64,000 bases of DNA from Mesorhizobium sp. M4B.F.Ca.ET.058.02.1.1 (GTDB lineage: Bacteria > Pseudomonadota > Alphaproteobacteria > Rhizobiales > Rhizobiaceae), in assembly GCF_003952505.1 (NCBI RefSeq), contig NZ_CP034450.1:1178001-1242000 (forward strand), given 5' to 3'. Position numbers and translations under genes: made by a program. The notes below the pieces were generated by a model. The model saw nothing but the letters and a program-made list of their open reading frames with translations. It made no database searches and was not told where the DNA came from. This document shows, piece by piece, positions 17,075 through 26,217 of the stretch. Positions within the stretch are counted from its first letter, which is position 1. Every line of letters starts with the position of its first letter.

Positions 17075-19249
17075 TCACGCCGCCGTGCGGCGTCCTGGCA
17101 CCGGCGTCCCCGGGGCCTCGTGGCCGAGCGGCGTCACCAGCGTGAGCTCGGGGTAGCCGTTCTCGATCAGTTTGACTGCGGCCTGCGTCACCTCGTCGTC
17201 GGCTTCCAGCATCGACAGGAAGACCTCGGTGCCCTCGCCCACCAGCCGGCCGATGCCCTGCGCGTCGGCCGGGCCGCATTCGACCACGACAAGATCATAG
17301 GCGGTGGTCAGCGACTGCATGATGATCGGCAGCCGATCGGCGGCGCGCATGGCGCGGGCCGGATCGGCGGTGCCGACCGGGATGACGTGGCAGTCCGAGT
17401 AGAGGTCGGCGTGGATGACGTCGCTGAACTGCGCCTCCGAGGCGAGCAGGTCGGTGATCCCCGGGAAAAGCCCGCTGTCCAGCATCGGCCGCGAGGCGGC
17501 ACCCGATGCGGTGAGGTCGAGCAGCAGCACGCGCAGGCCGGCGTCCGAGACCTCGCGCGCTACCAGCACGGCGGAAGCGGCTGCCTCGTCGCCTTCCGGC
17601 GACACGAATATGGCGCGCGCCGTGCCAGAAGCGATCAGTTTCTCCGCCGCCTTCTCGATATCAATCTCGCCCAGCGTCGAGGCCTGCTGCCCGGTGTCTC
17701 CATCCGTCGCGTCTGCTGCGGCGACTGCTTCCGGCCCTGCCTCCGGTTCGGTCGAGCGATGCCTGGTCAGCCCGGCATCGACAAGCGCGGGCTCGGCGCG
17801 GGCAACCGGCATCTCCACCTGCTCGATTCGTCCAAATCGCGCACCGGTGGCCGGGCGCATGGCGCGGCCCGAAAACAACTCCCGAAGCAGCGTCGCGACC
17901 GCCATCAGCAGCAGCGAGGCGACAAACGCGGCGCCGACAATCGGCACGATCTTCGGGAAATAGGGCTCCGACGGCACCACGGCGCGCGAGAAGATACGCG
18001 CATCGACCGGCAGGTAGTTGCGATCGCTGCGCGAGGAGGCCTCGCGGTAGCGCGTCATATAGGATTCAAGCAGTTGGCGCTGGGCGTTGGCGTCGCGCTG
18101 CAGCGCGTCGAGCTCGACCTGTTGCTCGCCGGCACGGGCCGATGCGGCCTTCAGCGTGTTGACGTCGCCGAGGAGCTGGTTCTCGCGCGCCTGCGCCGTC
18201 TGCGCCTGCGTCGCCAGACCCTTCATGATCTTTTGCGCCTCGTTACGGATCTGGCCGTCGAGATCGGCAAGCTGTGATTTCAGGGCGCGGATGCGGGGAT
18301 GATTGTCGAGCAAGGTGGTGGAGAGGTCGGCGATGTTGGCCCTGAGCTCGACCTGCCGCTCGCGCAGGCGTTGGATCAGGTCGGAATTCAGAACTTCCGG
18401 AACCGCATCCAGCGAGCCGCCTGACTGCAGCGCCTTGCGCACGCTGTCGGCGGTCGCCTCGGCGGCGGCGCGATTGGCGCGCACCCGCGACAGTTCGGTG
18501 GACAGTTCGGAAAGCTGCTGGGTAGCCAGCACCGCATTGTTGCCGCCCATCAGGAGATCCGACTGCGCGCGGAAGTCGGCGACCTTGGCCTCGGCATCCT
18601 TGACCCGCTTCGACAGGTCGGCGATCTCGGGCGCAAGCCAGTCGGTGGCTGCGGCGTTCGATTCCAGCTTGGCGTTGCCCTGGACGGAAATGTAGGTGTT
18701 GGCGATGGCGTTCGGGATGTCGGCGGCGAGCCTGGGATCCTCCGAGGAGAACTCGATGACGATAACGCGAGATTTTTCAACGCTGTAAACGTTGAGCTTC
18801 TCGCGCATCTTCTTCAGCACGCGCTCTTCCGGCGCGATTTCGTTGGGGTCGCTTTTCAACCCGACGATGACAAGCAGGCGGCTGAGCGCCGACATCTTGG
18901 CCGCCTCGTCGAATTCGGGCAGCTTCGACAGGTTGAGCTTGGCGGCCACCTGCTTGAGGATGTCCGTCGAGGAAATGACCTCGACCTGGCTGGCGACGCC
19001 CTGCTCATCGAGAATCGGTTTTTCGCTGTCGTTGCTCGTGCCGTCAGGCCGGGTGAAGACCGATTCGCGGGTTTCTATCAGCAGTTTCGTCTCGGCCTTG
19101 TATTGCGGCGTGGCAAGCCAGGCGAGCGCGAAAGCCAGACCAGTGACGGCAAGCGCAACGATAAGAATGCGCAACCAGTTCCTCGCCAGGCTGGCGAAGA
19201 GTTGCCTGAGATCGACATCGACGTCTGCGGCCGCGGACTGAACGGACAT
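17075..19249 (-). CDS. Wzz/GumC-type polysaccharide copolymerase with degenerate kinase-like domain
   Basis: The 724-residue inner-membrane protein has a Wzz domain with the first membrane helix at about 27-46. A long periplasmic coiled-coil region follows, then a GNVR-like segment and a second membrane helix (YFPKIVPIVGAAFVASLLLM). The cytoplasmic C-terminal domain resembles BY-kinases. Its Walker A position (residues 550-559) reads PEGDEAAASA and lacks the GKS/T lysine. Walker A-prime reads LLLDLTASG without its second Asp, and there is no tyrosine cluster at the C-terminus. It should set chain length without classical kinase activity. The start has AGGA 5 bases upstream. Confidence 0.88.
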   Translation of the reverse strand: MSVQSAAADVDVDLRQLFASLARNWLRILIVALAVTGLAFALAWLATPQYKAETKLLIETRESVFTRPDGTSNDSEKPILDEQGVASQVEVISSTDILKQVAAKLNLSKLPEFDEAAKMSALSRLLVIVGLKSDPNEIAPEERVLKKMREKLNVYSVEKSRVIVIEFSSEDPRLAADIPNAIANTYISVQGNAKLESNAAATDWLAPEIADLSKRVKDAEAKVADFRAQSDLLMGGNNAVLATQQLSELSTELSRVRANRAAAEATADSVRKALQSGGSLDAVPEVLNSDLIQRLRERQVELRANIADLSTTLLDNHPRIRALKSQLADLDGQIRNEAQKIMKGLATQAQTAQARENQLLGDVNTLKAASARAGEQQVELDALQRDANAQRQLLESYMTRYREASSRSDRNYLPVDARIFSRAVVPSEPYFPKIVPIVGAAFVASLLLMAVATLLRELFSGRAMRPATGARFGRIEQVEMPVARAEPALVDAGLTRHRSTEPEAGPEAVAAADATDGDTGQQASTLGEIDIEKAAEKLIASGTARAIFVSPEGDEAAASAVLVAREVSDAGLRVLLLDLTASGAASRPMLDSGLFPGITDLLASEAQFSDVIHADLYSDCHVIPVGTADPARAMRAADRLPIIMQSLTTAYDLVVVECGPADAQGIGRLVGEGTEVFLSMLEADDEVTQAAVKLIENGYPELTLVTPLGHEAPGTPVPGRRTAA

Positions 19250-19509
19250 GCATCCTGCTCCGAACTTGAGTCTAGGATGGACCGTAAACAACTATGGTAA
19301 CTCAGCCGTTAAGATAAGAGCGGGCGCCATTAGAGACGACTGAAGAACATTCAGCAAAGACAGTAGAATAGCTACGCTTTTTGGCAACCGCCGCCGCCCG
19401 GGACGGCAAACCTTTACCGGCCATTAACCCTAACAGGAGGATAACGGATTCCGTTCCCTGGGGTTTGCCGCAACATCTGGCGGCCAGCGATGAAGGTTCG
19501 TGACCGGTC

Positions 19510-20073
19510 ATGAAAAGCACTGCCTCCCTTTTTCGTGCTCTGCTTGCCGTATCAATGCTCGCCGGCTGCTCAAGCTATCGGCCGACACCAGCGGCCTTCC
19601 ATGAGGTGCTCGACCAACCTTATCGGCTGGGTGCCGGAGATCGCGTCCGGGTCACCGTATTCGAGCAGGATGGCCTGACCAACACCTACAGCGTCGACCA
19701 GTCCGGCTATCTCTCCTTCCCATTGGTCGGCTCCGTGCCGGCACGCGGACACACCGCCCAGCAGCTCGAGAAGGAAATCGCCGACAAGTTGCGGCAAGGC
19801 TATCTGCGCGACCCCGATGTTTCGGTCGAGATCGACCGCTACCGGCCGATCTTCGTGATGGGCGAAGTTGGCGCGGCCGGCCAGTATTCCTATGTGCCGG
19901 GCCTCACCGTGCAAAAAGCCATCGCGATCGCCGGCGGCTTCTCGCCGCGCGCCAACCAGGAGAGCGTCGACATCACCCGCGACATCAACGGCAAGGTGAT
20001 GACCGGGCGGGTGGTCACATCCGATCCGTTGCTGCCCGGCGACACTGTCTACGTGCGCGAACGGCTGTTCTGA
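19510..20073 (+). CDS. Polysaccharide export lipoprotein (short OPX, Wza-like)
   Basis: The 187-residue protein has a lipoprotein signal (LLAVSMLAGC lipobox, Cys at about residue 20) and a Poly_export domain opening YRLGAGDRVRVTVFEQDGLTNTYSVDQSG. An SLBB-like segment PIFVMGEVGAAGQYSYVPGLTVQKAIAIAGG follows. It is about half the length of E. coli Wza and lacks the C-terminal outer-membrane helix, so it cannot form the outer-membrane pore alone. It is divergent from the Wzz-like gene across 260 bases and 8 bases ahead of the glycosyltransferase gene, so it heads the export and assembly operon. Confidence 0.9.
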   Translation: MKSTASLFRALLAVSMLAGCSSYRPTPAAFHEVLDQPYRLGAGDRVRVTVFEQDGLTNTYSVDQSGYLSFPLVGSVPARGHTAQQLEKEIADKLRQGYLRDPDVSVEIDRYRPIFVMGEVGAAGQYSYVPGLTVQKAIAIAGGFSPRANQESVDITRDINGKVMTGRVVTSDPLLPGDTVYVRERLF

Positions 20074-20081
20074 AAACCAAC

Positions 20082-21212
20082 GTGGCGGCGAACCTGCGGA
20101 TCGTCCATTGCTTTCGCTCACCCGTCGGCGGGATTTTCCGCCATGTGCGCGACCTGACCGAGGCGCAGCTCGCCGCCGGTCACTCGGTCGGCATCGTTTG
20201 CGATTCGACCACCGGCGGCGCTTTCGAGGAGCATCTATTCGAGGGTATGAAGGACAGCCTGGCGCTCGGCATCCATCGCACGCCGATGCAGCGCCATGTC
20301 GGGCCGGGCGACCTCGCCTCGGCTTGGCGCACATACAGAATCATCAAGGAATTGCGGCCGGACGTGCTGCACGGGCACGGCGCCAAGGGTGGCGCCTATG
20401 CCCGTCTGTTCGGCTCACTGTTGCGGGTATCAAGGTCTCGCGTAGCCCGCCTTTATTCGCCGCACGGCGGCTCCCTCCATTATGACGAGACGACGGCCAC
20501 CGGGAAGCTGTTCTTCGCGCTCGAGCGATTCATGGCCCGGTTCACCGACTGCCTGCTGTTCGTCTCCGACTATGAAAGGCGCACCTGGCGCAGGAAGGTG
20601 GGCGAACCGCCTATCCCCAACACGCTGGTCTACAATGGTCTGCGCGCCACAGAGTTCGACGTGGTGCCGACCCTGCCCGAAGCGGCGGACCTGCTCTACA
20701 TCGGCATGATGCGCGACCTAAAGGGACCGGACATCTTCATCGACGCGGTGGCGCTGGCCGGCAACAGACTCGGCCGCCAGATTAGCGCGGTGATGGTCGG
20801 CGACGGCGACGACCTGCCGCGCTACCATGCGCAGGTGAAGCGCCTTGGGCTCGACGGCCACGTCCGCTTCCTGCCGCCCATGCCGGCCCGGGATGCCTTC
20901 GCGCTGGCGGAGCTGATTGTCGTGCCCTCGCGCGCCGAGGCCATGCCCTATATCGTGCTGGAGACGCTGGCCGCCGGCAAGCCGATGATCGCCACCGCCG
21001 TCGGCGGCATACCGGAGATATTCGGCGAAGCCTCCCCTGCCCTGATCCGTCCCGATCCGAACCAGCTTGGCGACAGGCTGAGCGACGCGCTCTCCGATCT
21101 CGGCGCCTATCAGCGCCTGATGCCCGGGGCGCCCGACCTCAAGGCACGATTCGGCGCCGACGTCATGGCCGCGGAGATCGAGAAGGCCTATTTTGCCGCG
21201 CTCCGGCGCTAG
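20082..21212 (+). CDS. Glycosyltransferase family 4 (GT-B fold)
   Basis: The 376-residue protein starts at a GTG and opens LRIVHCFRSPVGGIFRHVRDLTEAQLAAGH, a GT4 acceptor-side Rossmann start. The donor-side domain has LYIGMMRDLKGPDIFIDAVAL, VRFLPPMPARDAFALAELIVVPSRAEAMPYIVLETLAAGKPMIATAVGG, the conserved EX7E-like segment. It would add one sugar to the lipid-linked repeat unit on the cytoplasmic side. It lies 8 bases after the OPX gene. No ATG offers an alternative start that keeps the N-terminal strand. Confidence 0.9.
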   Translation: MAANLRIVHCFRSPVGGIFRHVRDLTEAQLAAGHSVGIVCDSTTGGAFEEHLFEGMKDSLALGIHRTPMQRHVGPGDLASAWRTYRIIKELRPDVLHGHGAKGGAYARLFGSLLRVSRSRVARLYSPHGGSLHYDETTATGKLFFALERFMARFTDCLLFVSDYERRTWRRKVGEPPIPNTLVYNGLRATEFDVVPTLPEAADLLYIGMMRDLKGPDIFIDAVALAGNRLGRQISAVMVGDGDDLPRYHAQVKRLGLDGHVRFLPPMPARDAFALAELIVVPSRAEAMPYIVLETLAAGKPMIATAVGGIPEIFGEASPALIRPDPNQLGDRLSDALSDLGAYQRLMPGAPDLKARFGADVMAAEIEKAYFAALRR

Positions 21213-21364
21213 AGCGTGGTCGATTTGCTCTGGGACGTTTTCTCACGCTGACCAGCCCCGTCCGCCTCAACGCAGGGTGGCAACCGGTTCAAAGCCATCT
21301 GTTGTCTCAAGGGTTTCTTAGCTCTCTTTTGCTATTCAGCCGAGCGAAGCCCGCGGACAATCCA

Positions 21365-22900
21365 ATGAACGAGATCGACCCCGCACGCCGCTTTTCAATG
21401 AATGCGGTACGCAAATTCGACGGCCCTGCCGAGAGCGAAGCAGCGAGCGGCCTGAACGATGTGGCGCGTCAGGTTGCCTCGCAGTACCGGCGCGATACGA
21501 TGTCGCCGATCATGGTCAGCGGCGTGCTGCGCATGGTCGAATTCGCGCTGCTGTTCGTGTCGGGCCTCTGCCTCTATTTCTACTATGTCGGCTTCTTCAA
21601 CTATCTCGCCTGGCAGTATCCAGTAACGATCGCCGCCGCCTCGTTCCTGGCGGTGGTGCTGCTCGACGTCACCGATTCCTACCAGATCGCCGCCCTCATG
21701 CGGCCGATCGCCAGTTTTGGCCGGGTGCTTCTGGTCTGGGCCGGGACTTTCGCGCTGATGGCGTTGACGGCCTTCGCCATGAAGATGTCGGAGGACTATT
21801 CGCGCCTCCTGTTCGGCACCTGGTTCGTCGTCGGCTTCGTGCTCATCTTCGGCCTCCGGCTGGTGATGTCCAACCTGATCCGGCGCTGGGCCCGCGATGG
21901 GCGCATGGAGCGGCGCGCCGTCATTGTCGGCGGGGGCAAGTCGGCGGAGATGCTGATCCGCTCTGTCGAGAGGCAGCCCTACAACGACATCCGCATCTGC
22001 GGCATCTTTGACGATCGCGGCGACAAGCGCTCGCCGCCGATCGTCGCCGGCTATCCCAAGCTCGGCACCATTTCCGAGCTGATCGACTTTGCCCGCATCG
22101 CCCGCATCGACATGCTGATCGTGTCGCTGCCGCTGACCGCCGAATCGCGCGTGCTGCAGCTCTTGAAGAAGCTGTGGGTGCTGCCGGTGGACATCCGACT
22201 GTCGGCACATTCAAATGCGCTGCAATTCCGCCCGCGCGCCTATTCCTATATCGGCTCGGTGCCGATGCTCGACATCTTCGACAAGCCGATCAACGACTGG
22301 GACTCGGTCGCCAAGCGCGCCTTTGATATCCTGTTTTCGATCATCGGCATCATCGTCTTCTCGCCGGTGATGCTGGTGACGGCCATCGCCATCAAGCTCG
22401 ACAGCAAGGGGCCAGTGCTGTTCAAGCAGAAGCGGCACGGCTTCAACAATGAAATCATTGAGGTCTACAAGTTCCGCTCGATGTACACCGATCGATCGGA
22501 CCCGACCGCCAAGCAGACGGTGACCAAAAACGATCCGCGCGTCACCCGCGTCGGCCGCTTCATCCGCAAGACCTCGATCGATGAACTGCCGCAATTCTTC
22601 AACTCGCTGTTCGGCTCGCTGTCACTGGTTGGACCGCGCCCGCATGCGATCGCCGCCCAGTCGCACAACCTTCTCTACAATGAGGTGGTCGACGGCTACT
22701 TCGCCCGGCACAAGGTCAAGCCGGGCGTGACCGGCTGGGCGCAGATCAATGGCTGGCGCGGCGAGCTGGACACCAATGAAAAGATCCGCATGCGCACCGA
22801 ATACGATCTCTATTACATCGAGAACTGGTCGCTGCTGTTCGATCTCAGGATCCTGTTCCTGACCCCAGTGCGGCTGCTCAACACGGAAAATGCCTATTGA
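21365..22900 (+). CDS. Undecaprenyl-phosphate glucose phosphotransferase (WcaJ/ExoY type)
   Basis: The 511-residue protein has four N-terminal membrane helices, a Rossmann-like middle (RRAVIVGGGKSAEMLIRSVE) and the Bac_transf catalytic domain. That domain contains KRAFDILFSIIGIIVFSPVML, FKQKRHGFNN, VYKFRSM, DELPQFFNSLFGSLSLVGPRPHA and KPGVTGWAQINGWRGE. It transfers a sugar phosphate, usually glucose-1-phosphate, to undecaprenyl phosphate and starts repeat-unit assembly. The ATG giving MNEIDPARRF was chosen; a second Met 11 codons later is possible. Its stop overlaps the TTG start of the next gene (TTGA), which implies coupled translation. Confidence 0.93.
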   Translation: MNEIDPARRFSMNAVRKFDGPAESEAASGLNDVARQVASQYRRDTMSPIMVSGVLRMVEFALLFVSGLCLYFYYVGFFNYLAWQYPVTIAAASFLAVVLLDVTDSYQIAALMRPIASFGRVLLVWAGTFALMALTAFAMKMSEDYSRLLFGTWFVVGFVLIFGLRLVMSNLIRRWARDGRMERRAVIVGGGKSAEMLIRSVERQPYNDIRICGIFDDRGDKRSPPIVAGYPKLGTISELIDFARIARIDMLIVSLPLTAESRVLQLLKKLWVLPVDIRLSAHSNALQFRPRAYSYIGSVPMLDIFDKPINDWDSVAKRAFDILFSIIGIIVFSPVMLVTAIAIKLDSKGPVLFKQKRHGFNNEIIEVYKFRSMYTDRSDPTAKQTVTKNDPRVTRVGRFIRKTSIDELPQFFNSLFGSLSLVGPRPHAIAAQSHNLLYNEVVDGYFARHKVKPGVTGWAQINGWRGELDTNEKIRMRTEYDLYYIENWSLLFDLRILFLTPVRLLNTENAY

Positions 22901-24158
22901 GCGCGGTCGCCCATGATCTGCCGGCGGCGGCGGTCAATAGGTTGCCGCCTCAGGCGGTCAACGCCAAGCTGATCGCACTGATTGCATCCGGCGCGGTCTT
23001 TTTCGGCCTGCTGCTCTCGGGCTTCGTCATTGACGAGCCGGCGCCCTATGACCTCTACATGGTCGGGCTCATCGCCGTGTGGGGGTTTTCGGCCTGCGCA
23101 TCTCGCGCGCGGTGGTCCCACTTCTGGTGCTGCTGATAGTGATGAATATTGGCGGCATGATCTCGATGACGCAGATGGCGAATCTCGCCAACACGCCGCT
23201 CTACCTCGCCGTCTCGATGTTCCTCGCCTTCACCGCGATCTTCTTTGCCGCGGTCGCGTCGGTGCAGCCCAGCCTCTACCGGCTGATCTTCATCGCCTAT
23301 GTGGTATCGGCGGTGCTGACCGCGCTGCTCGGCATCGCCGGCTATTTCCACGCCTTCCCGGGAGCGGAGGTGTTCACCAAATACGACCGCGCCGCCGGCG
23401 CCTTCCAGGATCCGAACGTGTTCGGACCGTTCCTGGTGCTGCCCGGCGTCTACCTGCTCTATCTGCTCCTGACCGGTCCCGTCGCGCGTATGCCGCTGGT
23501 CGCGGCGCCGCTCCTGATCATCACCGCCGGCATCTTCTTTTCCTTCTCGCGCGGCGCCTGGGGCATGTTCGCGGTTTCGGCGGTGTTGCTGACCGGCGCA
23601 CTCTTCCTGCAGAGCAACAGCGGCAAGTTCCGGCTGCGCGTGGTGATCATGACGATCGCCGCCATCGCGCTGCTTGTCATCGCCATGGTCGTGATCCTGC
23701 AACTGCCGGGCGTGGGCGAGATGTTCTCCAGCCGCGCCCATCTCGAGCAGAGCTACGACACCGCGCGCCTTGGCCGGTTCGCCCGCTACACGATCGGCTT
23801 CCAGATGGCGCTGGAGCATCCGTTCGGCATCGGCCCGCTGGTGTTCGGCACCATCTTTGGCGAGGACACGCACGACATCTGGCTGAAGATGCTGATGGAC
23901 TACGGCTGGCTTGGCTTCATCTGTTTCCTGACGCTGACAGTGTGGACGATCGTGGCCGGCTTCCGCATCCTTCTGCGCGACCGGCCCTGGCAGCCCTATC
24001 TCTTGTGCGCCTATGTCGCCTTCGTCGGTAATATCGGCCTCGGCACCTTCATCGACATCGACCACTGGCGCCATGTCTACCTGCTGCTCGGCCTGATCTG
24101 GGGCGCGATCGCGCTCGAATACCGGCATCAGAAGGAATTGCGGCTGGCGCCCGCATGA
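22897..24158 (+). pseudogene. O-antigen ligase/polymerase family protein, interrupted by a frameshift
   Basis: The first frame starts at a TTG at 22897, overlapping the phosphotransferase stop, and reads a membrane protein up to about 23085. There the run GGGGGTTTTC leaves the frame, and it stops at 23136. The downstream frame, open to 24158, continues the same protein (FGLRISRAVVPLLVLLIV onward, then FQDPNVFGPFLVLP and FSRGAWGMF, typical of the Wzy/WaaL family). One extra T in the four-T run would restore a 420-residue protein with about ten membrane helices. Either one base was lost in the genome or the assembly has a homopolymer error. If truly broken, polymerisation of the cluster's polysaccharide would need another enzyme. 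Confidence 0.8.
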
Positions 24159-24244
24159 CGATCCGCTTGTTGCCCGACCGAGGCGGCTACAGAAATCGCT
24201 GATTTCAGGAGAAGAGACTTTTGGGGGCAAGTCTCTGGTTTGAA

Positions 24245-24321
<77 letters not shown>

Positions 24322-24445
24322 GACCGGCCGCGATCTATCGTGATAACCCCGTGCGGGTCAACCGAATTCCACCACAGGACCCCAATCCTGAAAGCGGAAT
24401 CCGGTTTTTCGGAAACATTGCCGCGGCCGGCTTATCGAACAGCTC

Positions 24446-24715
24446 TCAGGCGATCCGGCTTTCCGGTGGCGCCATCGCCGCCGCGCCAATGACGGCATCT
24501 TCGGGGAGCTGGAGCGCCACAGCGATTCGTCGCAGCTTCGAAGAATCAGTATCCCTGCCACTTTCGATTTCGGCGATCTCTTGAATGGACAGGCCGCAGG
24601 TCAGGGACAGCTCTTCGAGGCTGTATCCCCTGGTTTCGCGGGCGGTTTTGAGGGCGCTATGGCCGGGCGTTGCAATCAAATCAGTCAGAACTTCTCGTCT
24701 TGCAGTGGCAGGCAT
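24446..24715 (-). CDS. Small helix-turn-helix (Xre/Cro-like) protein
   Basis: The 89-residue protein has one HTH_3 domain, with ALKTARETRGYSLEELSLTCGLSIQEIAEIESGRDTDSSKLRRIAVALQLP at about residues 26-76. No effector domain follows. AAGGAG lies 7 bases before the ATG. It stands alone next to tRNA-Pro, at the edge of a stretch with decayed genes, and could be a leftover regulator of lost accessory DNA or an independent repressor. Its targets are unknown. Confidence 0.85.
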   Translation of the reverse strand: MPATARREVLTDLIATPGHSALKTARETRGYSLEELSLTCGLSIQEIAEIESGRDTDSSKLRRIAVALQLPEDAVIGAAAMAPPESRIA

Positions 24716-25351
24716 TGGCAACTCCTTGGGTTTGAAACACACTGATCAAATCATGGGTTGCCTGAGACGAGCGAGACAATGACCGCTCGGCGGCGATTTG
24801 CCAAGCGCCAAAGCGGGCGTCACACCATCGTGAAGCGACGCCGGAACGACTTAACGAAGCGGAAACCGGCCAAATGCGCGGTCCCGTCTTTCGCGAGGTC
24901 CAATCAAGTTCTTTTGAAGAACCGAACATCGAGTTGAGCCTCCGTTCGTTCCGCGGATGTCGCTGGCAAGCCAGACAGGTGCGCCAGCCATTTCAGGAAG
25001 GATCGGGCCAGCCTGTCGTGGCATTCGCGCCGGCCACGCCGGACGACCTCAGGCCCGGCGCTGTCGTCTTCGCCACTGCCCAGTGCGCCGGCGACGGCAT
25101 GCTGACATCCGGCCGCGTCATGGTTGGCAACAACGGCGTTGTGCCGCCGATGTGGGCGATCATCTCTGCAACCGGGGCAAACGCCCAGCCGAAACGGCGC
25201 GGATGTCACTCAGACACAATCCAGAAACAAAATTCTACAATCGGGAAAAATTGCCGAAAGAATCCAGGAGGATAGTCCCGATCGCGGCGCTCGAGCCACC
25301 GATTTGGTCCGGTGCCCTCGGAATGCGGCCCGCGCAAAAGGAAACGATATC
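24716..25351. other. Low-coding interval upstream of the His-rich gene
   Basis: Apart from a gene remnant at 25009-25152, this 636-base stretch shows no convincing gene on either strand. Open frames exist, but they lack ribosome sites and family resemblance. The last 150 bases are locally A-rich and may carry the promoter of the histidine-rich gene; no clear -35/-10 pair was found. Confidence 0.5.
25009..25152 (+). pseudogene. C-terminal remnant of a small exported protein gene
   Basis: The frame reads VVAFAPATPDDLRPGAVVFATAQ and then GRVMVGNNGVVPPM. This resembles the C-terminus of small rhizobial exported proteins in which a proline- and aspartate-rich stretch precedes PGAxVF.xAxK and a final VGxxGxxPPM. 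Here PPM is followed by TGG instead of a stop, and no start or signal peptide can be found upstream. It is read as a decayed fragment; the family assignment rests on memory and is tentative. Confidence 0.35.
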
Positions 25352-25543
25352 ATGAAGAAGTCCCTTCTCTCCGCTCTCGGGCTGGCGGTGGCCCTCGCTG
25401 TCTCGATGCCGATCCTCGGCGCGACCAGCGCCGATGCTGCTCCGGTGCACCACAAGCATCACCGTCATCATCATCACCGCAAGCATCACCACCACCACCA
25501 TCATCATCACCACCACAAGAAGGTCCTGGCGAAGAAGGCCTGA
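25352..25543 (+). CDS. Histidine-rich exported peptide
   Basis: The 63-residue product begins with a Sec signal peptide (KKSLLSALGLAVALAVSMP, cleavage likely after SADAA). The mature part is about 33 residues with 19 histidines in runs of 2, 2, 4 and 11, separated and closed by Lys and Arg. AGGA lies 9 bases upstream. Such peptides can bind Ni, Co, Cu or Zn in the periplasm. No metal transporter is adjacent, so a storage or buffering role is inference. Polyhistidine-like peptides of this kind occur in several rhizobia. Confidence 0.75.
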   Translation: MKKSLLSALGLAVALAVSMPILGATSADAAPVHHKHHRHHHHRKHHHHHHHHHHHKKVLAKKA

Positions 25544-25605
25544 GCAAGCCGGCTTATCCGACAGGAAGGGCGGTTTTTGGTTTTGCCACAGCCGGCCTTC
25601 CTGCC

Positions 25606-26072
25606 GTGATCCGCAGCGCCGCATTGCATGGTTCGGCAAGACGTCGCCTTGTCCTGGCCGCAGCCCGGCTGCTGCTAACGCTTCGCCACCCTGCTCTTGT
25701 CTTCCGCTTCATCCGGAAGCTCGGCTACCTGCCTAATCCCGCCGCGCCGCGCAGCCATCACGAGCTGATGCTCTGGCGAAAAATCGTCGACCGCGATCCG
25801 CTGTTCGTGACGCTGGCCGACAAGCTTGCGGCCAAGGACTATATCCGCCGCATCTGTCTTGAAATGCCCCGGGCCTTTATGCCGGCGAGGTCACCATCTA
25901 TTCCGCAGCCGGCTGCTGCACGTGGACCAATCCGGTTATCATGGCGGCGATCGAGCGAAACTGGCGGCTCGACCGGTCGGACTTTCTTCGCAGACGGCAT
26001 CGCGGAATCGCCGGCCTCTATGCCTGCGCACTCATCGCCCGGTGCTTGCCGAGACGCACTCGCCAGGCCTGA
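25606..26072 (+). pseudogene. Remnant of a TupA-like ATP-grasp (polysaccharide) gene with internal deletion
   Basis: From about 25606 the first frame reads FRFIRKLGYLPNPAAPRSHHE, then DRDPLFVTLADKLAAKDYI. This is the N-terminal pattern of the TupA-like ATP-grasp family found in exopolysaccharide clusters. Near 25860 that frame loses similarity. The frame shifted by one then reads LYAGEVTIYSAAGCCTW and MAAIERNW to a stop at 26070-26072, as expected for the C-terminal end of the same family. The middle of the protein is missing. The conclusion is a dead gene with a large internal deletion and frame change; family assignment is moderately secure. Confidence 0.6.
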
Positions 26073-26217
26073 AAACCGGTCCGACAAGAAATCAAACCGA
26101 GACGTGAACCTTTCCTCTCCGGGGCGCACCAAGCCTGCATGGACGCCAAGAAGGCGCTCCCCAACCCAGAAGGACGCCGGAACGGCGAACCTCGATCAAA
26201 GAGAAGGAAATGCTCAA

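Noticed and set aside
23081-23090. Programmed -1 frameshift in the O-antigen ligase gene
   Set aside because: The sequence around G5T4 does not fit the usual slippery heptamer in the reading frame, and no downstream stimulatory structure was recognised. Base loss or sequencing error is simpler.
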